Positions 52,277 through 62,168 are shown, counted from the stretch's first letter. The stretch: 64,000 nucleotides of DNA from Desulfoscipio geothermicus (GCA_016841905.1 JAENYF010000004.1:1-64000), one strand, 5' to 3'. The notes: generated by a model not told the origin, from the letters alone. A program made the numbers and translations.

Positions 52277-54148
52277 CTATTTTAAATTTTCTTCCCAGAT
52301 TAATTCTTTGTCGATATATACCTCTACCACCCCGCTGCCCAGGTATGTGATTCCCTGTACAATCCGGTCGCCGGCCACATGTGAGTTGGCGTATTGCACC
52401 TGGCGTCCCTGGGTATCTTCTACTATTATTTCCACCACGTGGGTATTTCCGTCATCCGGTATTTCATCTGATATTTTAACCTCTGCCGATCTTTGCACCG
52501 GTCCGGGACCGTTATTTATCACCACGCTGATCTTGGTTCCCTCTTTTACCTCGGTACCGGAAACCGGTTTCTGGTTGGTAATTTGTCCTTTTAAAAAGCC
52601 GGCGGCAAATTTCTGTTCAACATCATCTTCATTGAGCAGTAGATTCAGCTCCTTTAAAATTGACCTGGCCTCATCCAGGGTATGGCGAATTAAATCGGGC
52701 ACCTTTTGTAATCTAGGCTCCGGACCCTTACTGATGGTAACCTTGATCTCCGTATCTTTGGGCACCTGCTTGCCGGGGGTTACAGACTGCAGCACTACTT
52801 TGCCTTTGGCTACTTCATCGTGGAATATTTCATTATATGGACGGGCCAGCTTTAAACCTGCCTCGTTTAACCTGTATTCCGCCTCAAAATCACTCACATT
52901 GTACAAATCAGGCACTTCCCGCATTTCCGGGCCTTTGCTGACCGTCAGGATAACCTCCCGGGGCGGTTTAACGGCAGCATCCTCCGGTCCAATGCTCTGA
53001 GCGATAACGATGCCTTTTTCCTTTTCTGCATTATATGCTTCATTAAAGCTTACTGTAAGATCCAACGCTTCCAGCTTCGACTTAGCCAGCTCTTTGGTCA
53101 TATTAACAACACTGGGTACTTTCAAGGTCGGAGTATTCATAAAGTCATATAAACCATATAGCCCGCCTGCCAGCAGACCGGCCAGGATTACTACCACAAC
53201 CCAAAGCCAGTATCGCCGATCTGGTCCTCCGGTTTTACGGGGCGCTTTAACAGCACTCTTTTTATCGGCTGCCCCGGCTCCCGACCTGGCAATAACTTCA
53301 TCGGTGGGCAAAACCATCGTGGCCTGCCCTGTGTCCTCCAGGGCGAGTTCCAAATAGCGGGCCATCTCCCCGGCACTTTTATACCGGTCTTCAGGCTTCT
53401 TTTCCATGGCCTTCATCACTACAGCCGCCAATTCCGCAGGTACGTCTTGGTTAACTTCATTAACTGGCTGCGGGGTTTCTTGAATGTGTTTGATGGCTAC
53501 AGCAATAGGACTATCACCACTATAAGGCTGCCGGCCGGTCAGCATTTCGTATAATAAAATACCCACAGCGTAAATATCTGATTGGGTGGTGGGAATCTCA
53601 CCCCGGGCTTGTTCAGGACTCAAATAATGTACCGAGCCCACAATTGTATCCGTGCGGGTGATTGTTGACGCGGTAGCTTCCAGGGCAATACCGAAATCGG
53701 TCAGCTTAGCCCGCCCATCGTCGGCAATTAAAATATTGTGGGGTTTAACATCCCGGTGAACAATATGATTTTCATGGGCATGTTCCAGCGCTTCACAAAC
53801 TTGCATAGCAAAACGCACAGCATGCTCGGGTGCAAGTACGCCGTTTTTACGGATAACGTTCTTGAGATTATCACCCTGGACGTATTCCATGACCAGATAG
53901 TGAATATTCTCTTCCTGGCCCACATCATGAATATTGACAATGTTGGGATGGGACAGGCTGGCCACGGCCTGGGCTTCGCGTTTAAAACGCCGTATAAAAT
54001 CCTCGTCCGAGGTAAACTCAGGGCGTAAAACCTTTATGGTTACATAACGGTTTAAATAGGTATCCCGGCCCTTGTAAACAATGGCCATACCTCCGCCACC
54101 CAGTTTTTCCAGTATCTCATACCTGTTTCCCAGCATTTTGCCGATCAT
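52277..54148 (-). CDS. prkC: Membrane Ser/Thr kinase PrkC with PASTA repeats
   Basis: The 623-residue kinase has an N-terminal Hanks domain (1-270): GGGGMAIVYKG, Lys in VTIKVL, HRDVKPHN, DFG and SPEQARGE. A linker with Lys/Arg precedes one TM helix (about 317-337: WLWVVVVILAGLLAGGLYG). Extracellular PASTA repeats follow (about 345-545, three copies starting around VPSVVNMT, VPDLYNVS and VPDLIRHT), then a beta-rich tail of about 75 residues. PASTA domains bind muropeptides; in Bacillus PrkC signals spore germination. ATG 54148 follows GAGGAG. The operon also encodes its phosphatase Stp and FHA proteins that bind phospho-Thr. Confidence 0.96.
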   Translation of the reverse strand: MIGKMLGNRYEILEKLGGGGMAIVYKGRDTYLNRYVTIKVLRPEFTSDEDFIRRFKREAQAVASLSHPNIVNIHDVGQEENIHYLVMEYVQGDNLKNVIRKNGVLAPEHAVRFAMQVCEALEHAHENHIVHRDVKPHNILIADDGRAKLTDFGIALEATASTITRTDTIVGSVHYLSPEQARGEIPTTQSDIYAVGILLYEMLTGRQPYSGDSPIAVAIKHIQETPQPVNEVNQDVPAELAAVVMKAMEKKPEDRYKSAGEMARYLELALEDTGQATMVLPTDEVIARSGAGAADKKSAVKAPRKTGGPDRRYWLWVVVVILAGLLAGGLYGLYDFMNTPTLKVPSVVNMTKELAKSKLEALDLTVSFNEAYNAEKEKGIVIAQSIGPEDAAVKPPREVILTVSKGPEMREVPDLYNVSDFEAEYRLNEAGLKLARPYNEIFHDEVAKGKVVLQSVTPGKQVPKDTEIKVTISKGPEPRLQKVPDLIRHTLDEARSILKELNLLLNEDDVEQKFAAGFLKGQITNQKPVSGTEVKEGTKISVVINNGPGPVQRSAEVKISDEIPDDGNTHVVEIIVEDTQGRQVQYANSHVAGDRIVQGITYLGSGVVEVYIDKELIWEENLK

Positions 54149-54297
54149 AATTATTTCTCCTCAACATTCTACTGAATCATTGGCGTTTATTTAGTAATGA
54201 GTTTCGCCCCATCTGCAAGCAATTGTGCTCAGGCGCTGAGCCGCCTTCGTGCCCGGAGGTTATATCTCGCGATTTAAGAAGCCGGAGGCTTTGACAG

Positions 54298-55683
54298 TCA
54301 GCTGGCAGATAGCTCCAACGCCTGCCGAATAACCTCACGGGCTAGCGGGGCAGCCACGGCTCCACCTCCGCCGGCATTTTCCAGCAACACCGCCACCGCA
54401 ACCCGGGGATCCTGGGCCGGTGCAAAACCAACAAACCAGGCATGGGTCTGACCATGCGGGTTTTCCGCGGAACCCGTTTTTCCGGCCACCGTGATGCCAG
54501 GCAGCGCCGCCGCCTTACCAGTACCCAGTCTAACCACAGCCACCATGTCTTCGTTGATCGCAGCAGCCACCAGCGGATCCATGGCCTGCAGCCATTCCTT
54601 CGGTTGTATTTCTACTTGACCGTTGGACTTGCCATTATATCCTGACACGATATACGGCTGCATAATGACACCGTCATTAGCCACCGCTGCAGCCAGCATA
54701 GCGGCCTGTAGCGGGCTAATCAATACTTCGCCCTGCCCGATGGCACTGGAGGCCAGGTTCGGACCGTCCATTTTGCCGGCCGGGGTAATATTACCAGGAT
54801 ATACCGGAAGTGAAAAAGTAAAATTTTTACCAATGCCAAAGGCCTGCACCTGCCTGGTAAACTCCTCCGTGCCCACAGCCAGCCCGTATCGCGCAAAGGC
54901 TACGTTACACGACTTGGCAAAGGCTTCCCGGAAATCCACCTGACCATGTATCCCATTATCACGCAGGGTAAAACCGGTGATCTCTAATTGCCCCGCACAG
55001 TTTATTGTATCCCCCACCCGATCAGGTAAACCGGACCGGTACGCCGCTGCGGTAACAATCTTAAAAACAGAACCTGGCGGATAAGCACCCAGGGTGGCCC
55101 GGTTTAGCATCGGTGCATCCGGTTTGTTCATATAGTTTTCCAACTTGGCAGGGTCATAGTCCGGGTAACTGGCCATAGCCAGTACTGCACCGGTAGAAGG
55201 TTCCAGCACTACTATAGCTCCTTTTTGGCCGGCCAACAAACCGGTGACCTTTTGTTGCAGTCCGGCATCAACTGTCAGGCTCACATCATTGCCAATACCA
55301 GGGTGGCCTAATATTCGATCCCGCAGAGTAGATACACTATTGACCTCCAGGCCCAGCAAAATCTTGGCCATAGACTTTTCAATACCGGCAGCCCCGTATT
55401 TACTGGATTGATAGCCCACAATAAGCGCGGCAGCACTGCCCAGCGGGTATTCCCTGGCATAACCGTTGGCCACCGCTACGCTACGGGCCAGTACTGTGCC
55501 CTGCCTATCCACAATATTCCCCCGCTTAATTTGGCTTTCTCGGACAGCTATGCGCGGGTCCGCCGGCGCAAGGCCGCTGCTGGACACACGGTCAATAAAA
55601 TACGGAATTAAGCCCAGGTACACACAGATCACAACCAAGCCCGCCAGGATGACATATGCCAATTTGCACACATTACCCTTCAT
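54298..55683 (-). CDS. pbpA: Penicillin-binding protein (PbpA-type transpeptidase)
   Basis: The 461-residue class B enzyme has one N-terminal TM helix, a short dimerisation region (RGNIVDRQGTVLA) and a transpeptidase domain with S205-x-x-K (GSVFK), SCN (about 263) and KTGSAE (about 403). It cross-links peptidoglycan together with the SEDS protein encoded just upstream (four-base overlap). Mycobacterial and clostridial operons of the same order call it pbpA. Its length is short for the class because the N-terminal region is compact. Confidence 0.93.
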   Translation of the reverse strand: MKGNVCKLAYVILAGLVVICVYLGLIPYFIDRVSSSGLAPADPRIAVRESQIKRGNIVDRQGTVLARSVAVANGYAREYPLGSAAALIVGYQSSKYGAAGIEKSMAKILLGLEVNSVSTLRDRILGHPGIGNDVSLTVDAGLQQKVTGLLAGQKGAIVVLEPSTGAVLAMASYPDYDPAKLENYMNKPDAPMLNRATLGAYPPGSVFKIVTAAAYRSGLPDRVGDTINCAGQLEITGFTLRDNGIHGQVDFREAFAKSCNVAFARYGLAVGTEEFTRQVQAFGIGKNFTFSLPVYPGNITPAGKMDGPNLASSAIGQGEVLISPLQAAMLAAAVANDGVIMQPYIVSGYNGKSNGQVEIQPKEWLQAMDPLVAAAINEDMVAVVRLGTGKAAALPGITVAGKTGSAENPHGQTHAWFVGFAPAQDPRVAVAVLLENAGGGGAVAAPLAREVIRQALELSAS

Positions 55684-56936
55684 AGACTATCGGCCTCACC
55701 GGATATATTAAGCAGCATCCCGGCCAAAATAAAATTGGCCACCATTGAACTACCTCCGTAACTAATAAATGGTAAAGTGATCCCCGTCATGGGTAACAAT
55801 TTAGTGACCCCGGCAATGATAATCAATACCTGTAAGCCTAGAATGACCGTAAAGCCGGCCGCCATCAACCCGGCATATTCATCCCGCGCTGTCAGAGCGA
55901 TTTTAAAGCCACGGTAAATCAGCAGCATGTACAAAACCAAAATACCAATCCCGCCCAGCAAGCCGGTCTCTTCACAAATGGCGGAGAAAATAAAGTCAGT
56001 GTGCACCGCCGGAATAAAGCCGGGATATCCGGCCCCCAGCCCGGCGCCAAAAATACCGCCGTTATTGATCGCATAAAGGGACTGGATGATTTGATAGCCT
56101 GATTCCTGGGCCGTAGCCCAGGGGTTCAGCCAGATAGCCACCCGGGTATGCACATGGTCCACCAGCAGATAGGCCGCCGCCGCCCCGGCTAAAAACATTA
56201 AAGCTCCCAGCAGGCTATACATCCACCTGGCTGTAGCAATGTAAACCATAGCGAGAAAGGTGCCAAAATATATCAGCGCCGTGCCCAGGTCCTTTTGAAA
56301 CACCAGCACTAGCAGCGCCGTCAGCCACATCCCGACCAGCGGTCCCCATTGCTGAACACCGGGTAAAATATAGACCCGCTGCTCACCTCCCTGCAGCAGC
56401 ATGCGACTTTCCATTAAATAACTGCCCAGAAAAAAAACTAGCAGGAGCTTCACAAATTCTGAGGGCTGAAAGTGGAACAGACCCAGGTCTAACCAGCTTT
56501 TCGCCCCACCCAGTTCAATACCAAAAAATATCGGCAGCAGCAACGCTAAAATACCGGCTAAAACCACCAGGTACTTGTAATCTGCTAATTCCCGGTAGCG
56601 GCGCAGCAAGGTGGTGGTCAGGTACAAGGCAACCAGGCCAATAACCACCCAGGACAACTGCCTGTACCCGTAACCGGGATTCAAACGGAACAGGAAGACC
56701 ACCCCGGTACCGGCCAGGAAGCTGATTAAAGGGATGATGTACTGGTCAAAATTGACCCGCCGCCGCTGCCACAACGCATTGAGCAGCATAAATCCGGTAA
56801 ACATGAGCAGTGCTGCGGCTATAGCCCATTTGCCGTCCGTTCCGGTGGGTTCCTTCAGGTAGAGGATGCCCCCCCCTGTCAAGGTATACAGAAAAACCAC
56901 TATCAGCAATATACGCTCTTTACCACGCCTGTACAA
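55680..56936 (-). CDS. ftsW: SEDS glycosyltransferase, FtsW/RodA/SpoVE family
   Basis: The 418-residue polytopic membrane protein has about ten TM helices. SEDS motifs are present: GGAKSWLDLGLFHFQPSEF, KDLGTALIYFGTFLAMVY, NPWATAQESGYQIIQSLYAINNGG with the following GLGAG, and TDFIFSAICEETGLLGG. It polymerises lipid II with its partner PBP. Whether it acts in division, elongation or spore cortex cannot be told from sequence. TTG 56936 follows GGTGGA. Confidence 0.92.
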   Translation of the reverse strand: MYRRGKERILLIVVFLYTLTGGGILYLKEPTGTDGKWAIAAALLMFTGFMLLNALWQRRRVNFDQYIIPLISFLAGTGVVFLFRLNPGYGYRQLSWVVIGLVALYLTTTLLRRYRELADYKYLVVLAGILALLLPIFFGIELGGAKSWLDLGLFHFQPSEFVKLLLVFFLGSYLMESRMLLQGGEQRVYILPGVQQWGPLVGMWLTALLVLVFQKDLGTALIYFGTFLAMVYIATARWMYSLLGALMFLAGAAAAYLLVDHVHTRVAIWLNPWATAQESGYQIIQSLYAINNGGIFGAGLGAGYPGFIPAVHTDFIFSAICEETGLLGGIGILVLYMLLIYRGFKIALTARDEYAGLMAAGFTVILGLQVLIIIAGVTKLLPMTGITLPFISYGGSSMVANFILAGMLLNISGEADSL

Positions 56937-56937
56937 A

Positions 56938-57654
56938 TTAATCCACCGCCAGAAAAATAATGGTTATATTATCGTTGCTCCCGCAGGCAATGGCTTCCTT
57001 TAGTAGTAGATGAACACCTTCGTCAGGGTTTAAGGACTGCAGCATTAAATCGCCAATCCGCTGCTCCGGTACAAAACCGGTTAATCCGTCAGTACAAATA
57101 AGCAACCGGTCACCCCAGGCTAGTTCATATTCAAAGATATCGGCAGCCAGCCGGGGGCCGATGCCCAGCGCTCTGGTTAAAACATTGCGCCTTGGATGCT
57201 GCATGGCTTCCTTTTCGGAGATGCCGCCCCCATCGATCAGCTCCTGTACCAGCGAATGGTCGACAGTTAATTTACTAATTTTACCTGACCGCAGTAATAA
57301 TGCCCGGCTGTCACCTACATTGGCCACAATGATCTTAGCACCTTCGACCAAACAGGCGGTGATCGTGGTGCCCATCCCCTGCCGCTGGGGGCTTTCCCTG
57401 GCCGCCAGGTAAATAGCGTCATTGGCCTGCTGGATCGCTCTGGCCAGTCTTTCACGGCCGGACTTAATATTAACCCGGTTTTCTCTCAAATATTGTTCCA
57501 GTACCCCAAGCGCCATCCGGCTAGCGACATCCCCAGCCAGGTGACCGCCCATACCGTCCGCCACGGCAAATAAACCTAAATCAGGATAAACACAGAGCCA
57601 ATCTTCATTCCGCCGGCGCACTGGACCGCACTCGGTGATCTGACTCCACTTCAT
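56938..57654 (-). CDS. stp: PP2C-type protein phosphatase (Stp/PrpC)
   Basis: The 238-residue Mn/Mg-dependent phosphatase contains VADGMGGHLAGDVAS (about 32), GMGTTI, NVGDSRALLLR (about 115) and the terminal CGSNDNITIIFL. It removes phosphate from PrkC and its substrates. ATG 57654 has GAGGTGGGG upstream. The first 50 bases overlap the end of fhaB in another frame, an unusually long overlap. Confidence 0.94.
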   Translation of the reverse strand: MKWSQITECGPVRRRNEDWLCVYPDLGLFAVADGMGGHLAGDVASRMALGVLEQYLRENRVNIKSGRERLARAIQQANDAIYLAARESPQRQGMGTTITACLVEGAKIIVANVGDSRALLLRSGKISKLTVDHSLVQELIDGGGISEKEAMQHPRRNVLTRALGIGPRLAADIFEYELAWGDRLLICTDGLTGFVPEQRIGDLMLQSLNPDEGVHLLLKEAIACGSNDNITIIFLAVD

Positions 57655-58147
57655 AACCCCACCTCACAAACTTGAAAATAATCTCACCGATTCTAATTTG
57701 ATCACCATTGGCCAGTACCGTGGTCTCGGCAAGGGGTTTACCATTTAAATAAGTACCATTCTTGCTGCCCAGATCTTCCAACCAGTACTGCCCGTCCCGG
57801 TTATACAACCTGGCATGGCTGTTTGAAGCAAACCGGTCAGGCAAAATAATTTCGTTTTGCGGCCCACGACCTAACTTCAGTTCCCTGTCCAGGGCAAACT
57901 CCACACCCTCTAGAGCATATTCTTGTGGCGCAGACTCAACCCGCAGTAGTCCTGGACCACTTCGTTCAGTAGCAGCCGGGCGGGACATCCGCTCACCATC
58001 ATCAAGCGTAAAAGCATGGGCTGTTGTTTGGAGCTTTGCTGTGCTATGTAAATCCTTAATTAAATAAATTAAAACTATGCATATAAATACGTAGATTAAG
58101 ACCGTAAAAGAGGTGCGCAATACAAATAAAATAATATCCAAAATCAT
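57605..58147 (-). CDS. fhaB: Membrane-anchored FHA protein (FhaB-like)
   Basis: The 180-residue protein has an N-terminal TM helix (about 8-30: VLRTSFTVLIYVFICIVLIYL), a disordered linker, and an FHA domain (about 80-165) with LGRGPQNEI, the phospho-Thr-binding SNSHARLY and DLGSKNGTYLNG. It recognises targets phosphorylated by PrkC, in actinobacteria including cell-wall proteins. The start overlaps the fhaA stop by four bases. Confidence 0.88.
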   Translation of the reverse strand: MILDIILFVLRTSFTVLIYVFICIVLIYLIKDLHSTAKLQTTAHAFTLDDGERMSRPAATERSGPGLLRVESAPQEYALEGVEFALDRELKLGRGPQNEIILPDRFASNSHARLYNRDGQYWLEDLGSKNGTYLNGKPLAETTVLANGDQIRIGEIIFKFVRWGYEVESDHRVRSSAPAE

Positions 58148-58893
58148 TCCACCTTAAAGATCAATACCGTATTACCCATTTTAATCCTATCCCCATCGGC
58201 CAGCTCATGCTGGGCTATTTTCACTCCGTTAACATAGGTTCCATTAGTGCTGGCTCGGTCACTGATCATAAGCCGTCGGCCCGTACGGGTAATTACAGCG
58301 TGACGTCTGGATATACTGCTGTCCTGTAGACAGATATCGCAGATTTCTCCGCGACCAATGACTAACTGATTGCTGGACAGTACAAAACGTTGACCAATAA
58401 ACGTGCCCTCCGCTACCTCCAGTAAACCGGTTTTTGGACATGTCTCAGGTACACCACGCACCGGGATAAAACGCATCGTATCTTCTACTTCCACCTGCTC
58501 CTGCTCCGGCGCTGCTTCAACGCTCTCATCAAAAAAACTTTTTATCTGCAGCTCTCCCTGTGGCAAATCCTGCTGTTCTTTAAATGATACTGCCACCGGC
58601 CCCAGCATGGTATATTTTTTTTCGACCGCCTTGTTTTTTACATACTCGCTCATCTCAGCGGTAAACCGGTCCAGCAGCGGCTCAACTGTGGCAAAGTCCC
58701 CTGATGCTAAAGAGATTTCAAAACGGTTGGGCACGAAAATATTTTTAAGTCCGGACCGCCGCCGGTCACGCATTTCCCGCGCCAGTTTTTTGGCTATTTC
58801 CACCGGCTGTAATTCACCAGTGCCAAACTTATCCTTAAAAAAACCTTCAATATATTTTTCCAGGTTACCTTCCATCTCGGAAAAAAACCCCAC
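58144..58893 (-). CDS. fhaA: DUF3662-FHA protein (FhaA-like)
   Basis: The 249-residue cytosolic protein has an N-terminal DUF3662 domain (1-115; MGFFSEMEGNLEKYIEGFF, PVEIAKKLAREM), a linker of about 35 residues and an FHA domain (about 160-249) with IGRGEICDI, SSISRRHAVI and DRASTNGTYVNG. FhaA relatives bind phosphorylated PrkC/PknB and, in mycobacteria, the flippase complex. GTG 58893 follows GAGGTGATC. Confidence 0.87.
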   Translation of the reverse strand: MGFFSEMEGNLEKYIEGFFKDKFGTGELQPVEIAKKLAREMRDRRRSGLKNIFVPNRFEISLASGDFATVEPLLDRFTAEMSEYVKNKAVEKKYTMLGPVAVSFKEQQDLPQGELQIKSFFDESVEAAPEQEQVEVEDTMRFIPVRGVPETCPKTGLLEVAEGTFIGQRFVLSSNQLVIGRGEICDICLQDSSISRRHAVITRTGRRLMISDRASTNGTYVNGVKIAQHELADGDRIKMGNTVLIFKVE

Positions 58894-58907
58894 TGTAGAT
58901 CACCTCG

Positions 58908-59954
58908 TTAAGGTTTTTCGCTCCCCATTATCCGCCGACGCAGCTGACCGCAGGCTGCATCAATATCCAGGCCCATTTCTCGGCGCACTGTGACCGGGTA
59001 ACCGGCTTTTTCCAAAACCTGCTTAAAAACTTGGACTTCCCTGGCCCCGCTGCTCGCGATTCCTCGCTCGGGCACCGGGTTGGCCGGAATTAAATTCACA
59101 TGGCAGTGAATACCTCGCAAGATACCGGCCAGTTCTTGAGCCTGGGCCGCTTGATCATTAATCCCGCCCAATAAAGCATATTCAAAGGAAACCCGCCGTC
59201 CGGTAGCCTCAGCATAATCACGACAGGCCGGTAGCAGCTTTTCCAGTGGGTAAACCCGGTTAACCGGCACCAGTTGACTGCGCAGCGAATTATTGGGGGC
59301 ATGTAAAGAAACCGCCAGGGTAATGGCCAGATGCAGTTGCAGCAAATCGTAAATTCGCGGCACAATACCGCAGGTGGATAGGGTAATGTGCCTGTGGCCG
59401 ATACCCAGCCCGTAGGGTGCGCTAACCAGCGCCAAAAATTTAATTGTGTTAGCAAAGTTATCCAGGGGCTCGCCTGAGCCCATTAATACTATACGGCCGA
59501 TGCGCTGGCCAGATGCCTTTTGCATAGCCCAAATTTGATCAATTAATTCACCCGGAGTGAGGTTACGGACTAGCCCGTTAAGTCCCGAGGCGCACAGTTT
59601 ACAGCCCATGCGACAGCCTACCTGGGTGGAAAGGCAGGCGGTATAGCCATAATGATATTGCATCAACACGCTCTCTACGGTCTGGCCGTCCTCAAGCTGC
59701 AGCAGAAACTTGGACGCCTCGCCACCACGGGAAACCTTTTTATCCAGCACCACCAGCCCGCCCGGACTAAATTTGCCGGCCAGCATATCCCGCATTTCTT
59801 TAGGTACGTTGGTCATCTCGTCAAAAGAGGCCACACCCTTGCGGTGTATCCAGTCAGCTATTTGGGCGGATCTAAATTTAGCCAGGCCAAGAGCGATTAC
59901 CTCACCTTCCAGCTCTTCCAACGTCAAATCTTTAATATTGATTAATCCAGGCAT
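58908..59954 (-). CDS. rlmN: Dual-specificity rRNA/tRNA methyltransferase RlmN
   Basis: The 348-residue radical-SAM enzyme methylates C2 of A2503 in 23S rRNA and A37 in some tRNAs. The cluster motif is GCRMGCKLC (about 113-121), with GSGEPLDN and LAVSLHAPNN following; the methyl-accepting Cys lies in DIDAACGQLR (about 338). ATG 59954 has GGGGGA upstream. Confidence 0.95.
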   Translation of the reverse strand: MPGLINIKDLTLEELEGEVIALGLAKFRSAQIADWIHRKGVASFDEMTNVPKEMRDMLAGKFSPGGLVVLDKKVSRGGEASKFLLQLEDGQTVESVLMQYHYGYTACLSTQVGCRMGCKLCASGLNGLVRNLTPGELIDQIWAMQKASGQRIGRIVLMGSGEPLDNFANTIKFLALVSAPYGLGIGHRHITLSTCGIVPRIYDLLQLHLAITLAVSLHAPNNSLRSQLVPVNRVYPLEKLLPACRDYAEATGRRVSFEYALLGGINDQAAQAQELAGILRGIHCHVNLIPANPVPERGIASSGAREVQVFKQVLEKAGYPVTVRREMGLDIDAACGQLRRRIMGSEKP

Positions 59955-60009
59955 AAAAATCCCCCGTCGACATGTTTTGCTATTCTACATTACGCCGGCC
60001 AAATCCTGC

Positions 60010-61386
60010 TTAGTGGGTTAATCGCGAATTACCGCTTTTGACCAGCCTGGCCATAAAAAACCCATCCAGGCCATGGACATGGGGCAGTATTTGCATGTAA
60101 CCCCGGTCCAGGGTAGCTGTATGGTCAAGTGAACCAGGCAGTAATCCAGCCAGGGTATCACATTTAAATTCTGGATGTTGCTCTAAAAACAACTCCACCT
60201 GCCCCAGGTTCTCTTCCCGTGTAATGGTGCAGGTGCTGTAGACTAAAACCCCGCCGGGTTTTAACGCCGCCGCTGCCGATGCTAGAATTTGTGCCTGCAG
60301 CTCAGCTAAAGCGGCAATTTGTTCTTCTTGCTTGCGCCACCTGGCATCCGGGCGCCGGCGCAATACACCCAACCCGGAGCAGGGGGCGTCCACCAGCACG
60401 TAGTCGGCCCAGCCGGTGTACTTGGCTGGTATCTGCCGGGCATCGGCCAGCTCTGGCTGCACGATTTCTACACCCAGCCGCCGGCAGTTTTCGGCAATTA
60501 GCTTTATTTTATGCTCGTGTACATCCAAAGCGAGAATTTCGCCCTTGTTTTGCATCAGCTGGGCCAGGTGGGTGGCTTTACCGCCGGGGGCGCTGGCCAC
60601 ATCCAGCACCTGGGAACCCGGGTATGGATTTACGGCCTGTCCCACCAGGATAGAGCTTTCATCCTGAGCTTGGAACAGTCCTTCTTTAAAAGGCGCCAGG
60701 GAGCCCAGGGATACAAAACCTTGCAGCTGCATGCAGTCGGCAGCATATTGACCTCTTTGTGCTGTTACGCCCAGGACGGCCAGCCGTTCCATTAACTCGG
60801 CTGCATTGGTTTTTAACGTATTAACCCGCACGGTGTTTGGCGCGGGTTGATTGTTGGCGGCACACAGAGCCTCTGTTTCTGAATAACCAAAATCTTTGAG
60901 CCACCGGCGCACTAACCAGTCCGGATGGGAGTAGCGCAAGGCGATATAACGCACCGGGTCCTCAGCCGGGTCAGGGTAGCTTAAACGCTCCTTGCCCCGG
61001 GCTAAATTACGCAGCAAACCGTTGACAAATTTTACAATGCCTTCATGACCATGTTGGCGGGCTAGCTTAGCCGACTCATTAACAGCAGCGGAATCAGGTA
61101 CCCGGTCCATAAATAAAAGCTGGTAAGCACCTAAGCGCAAAATATTGCGCACTGCTGACGACAGGCCGGACAGGGGCCGCCGCAGATAGTGGCTTAAGGC
61201 CCAGTCCAGTGTATTTTGAGCACGTAAAGTCCCGTAAACCAATTCGGTGATAAACGACCGGTCTAATTTTCCTGGTTCCAACTTATCCAGCAACGCCCCC
61301 AGCGCTAGATTGGCATAAGCTCCCCGTTCTTCCACCGCCAGCAGGACTTGGAGAGCAGCCTCCCTGGGGCTTGTCTGATGATTCAA
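60010..61386 (-). CDS. rsmB: 16S rRNA cytosine-967 C5-methyltransferase RsmB
   Basis: The 458-residue enzyme has an N-terminal NusB-like domain (1-140) and a C-terminal methyltransferase (about 170-455) with DVASAPGGKATHLAQL, VDAPCSGLGVLRRRPD (general Cys) and YSTCTITREEN (catalytic Cys). TTG 61386 overlaps the stop of the DUF116 gene by four bases, with GGAAGTG upstream. Confidence 0.95.
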   Translation of the reverse strand: MNHQTSPREAALQVLLAVEERGAYANLALGALLDKLEPGKLDRSFITELVYGTLRAQNTLDWALSHYLRRPLSGLSSAVRNILRLGAYQLLFMDRVPDSAAVNESAKLARQHGHEGIVKFVNGLLRNLARGKERLSYPDPAEDPVRYIALRYSHPDWLVRRWLKDFGYSETEALCAANNQPAPNTVRVNTLKTNAAELMERLAVLGVTAQRGQYAADCMQLQGFVSLGSLAPFKEGLFQAQDESSILVGQAVNPYPGSQVLDVASAPGGKATHLAQLMQNKGEILALDVHEHKIKLIAENCRRLGVEIVQPELADARQIPAKYTGWADYVLVDAPCSGLGVLRRRPDARWRKQEEQIAALAELQAQILASAAAALKPGGVLVYSTCTITREENLGQVELFLEQHPEFKCDTLAGLLPGSLDHTATLDRGYMQILPHVHGLDGFFMARLVKSGNSRLTH

Positions 61387-62168
61387 CTGCGATCACTTCC
61401 GTTGTTTATAAAATATTGTACCGCTTCTTCTACCCGCTGCACCGAAAACCGCGTGTTCTGGCAGGGACCGTAAGGCCTTAAATTGGTGACGCCCAGCACC
61501 GGGATAGGGTTGGCATCTAAAATGCCGCTGGTTAAATCCCGTTCACAGGCTATGGCCACGATAGCCCTGGGACGGTAATCCTGCACATATTTACGGGCCA
61601 GGGTGCCCCCACTGGCTACCCCTATCCGAATACCATACCGGTCCCGGATCTGCAGTAGGTCGTTAACCATGCAGTCGCCACAGCGCCGGCAATTATCCAC
61701 ATTTCCCGTTATTTTATGCACACAGTCACTGTTTTGCAAACAATGCGGGGCCAACAGCAGCAATTGCTCCGGTGCAACAGTAATCTGCATCACCCACACC
61801 AGGTTATTGTTCACTTCAATAAATGAACTTTTTATCCGATTCATGTCTATTTTGAGCAGCCTGCCCAGCATTAAGACCACTGGGAAAAAGGTATTCAGTG
61901 CCACCCGTGTGGGACCCTGCAACAGGGCAAACGGTCTGGCACGGATGATTGTTAAAACTATAGCGGTCAGACCAAAGCCTGCCAGCATAATAGCAACCAG
62001 CAGCATTAGAGCAACCGCTAACAGCACCAATCTATAGACAAAAGAGCGTTCCGGACTAAAAATAAGGATCCAGATGGATAAGGCCAGTAAACCCACCACC
62101 AGCAGGCTGGCCACCAGTAGACCAATAAACAGCCTTTTGTGCGTGTGAACCGGTACCACGTTATACAC
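61383..62168 (-). CDS. DUF116 membrane-associated protein
   Basis: The 261-residue protein has two TM helices near the N-terminus (about 12-35 and 45-70) and a cytosolic DUF116 domain with C-rich NSDCVHKITGNVDNCRRCGDCM and the later VASGGTLARKYV and AIACERDLTSGI. DUF116 genes sit between fmt and rsmB in many Clostridia; function unknown. The Cys pattern suggests metal or redox binding. GTG 62168, five bases after AGGTGG and overlapping fmt by eight bases, is chosen; a start at 62285 would add 39 hydrophilic residues from fmt sequence. Confidence 0.82.
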   Translation of the reverse strand: MYNVVPVHTHKRLFIGLLVASLLVVGLLALSIWILIFSPERSFVYRLVLLAVALMLLVAIMLAGFGLTAIVLTIIRARPFALLQGPTRVALNTFFPVVLMLGRLLKIDMNRIKSSFIEVNNNLVWVMQITVAPEQLLLLAPHCLQNSDCVHKITGNVDNCRRCGDCMVNDLLQIRDRYGIRIGVASGGTLARKYVQDYRPRAIVAIACERDLTSGILDANPIPVLGVTNLRPYGPCQNTRFSVQRVEEAVQYFINNGSDRS

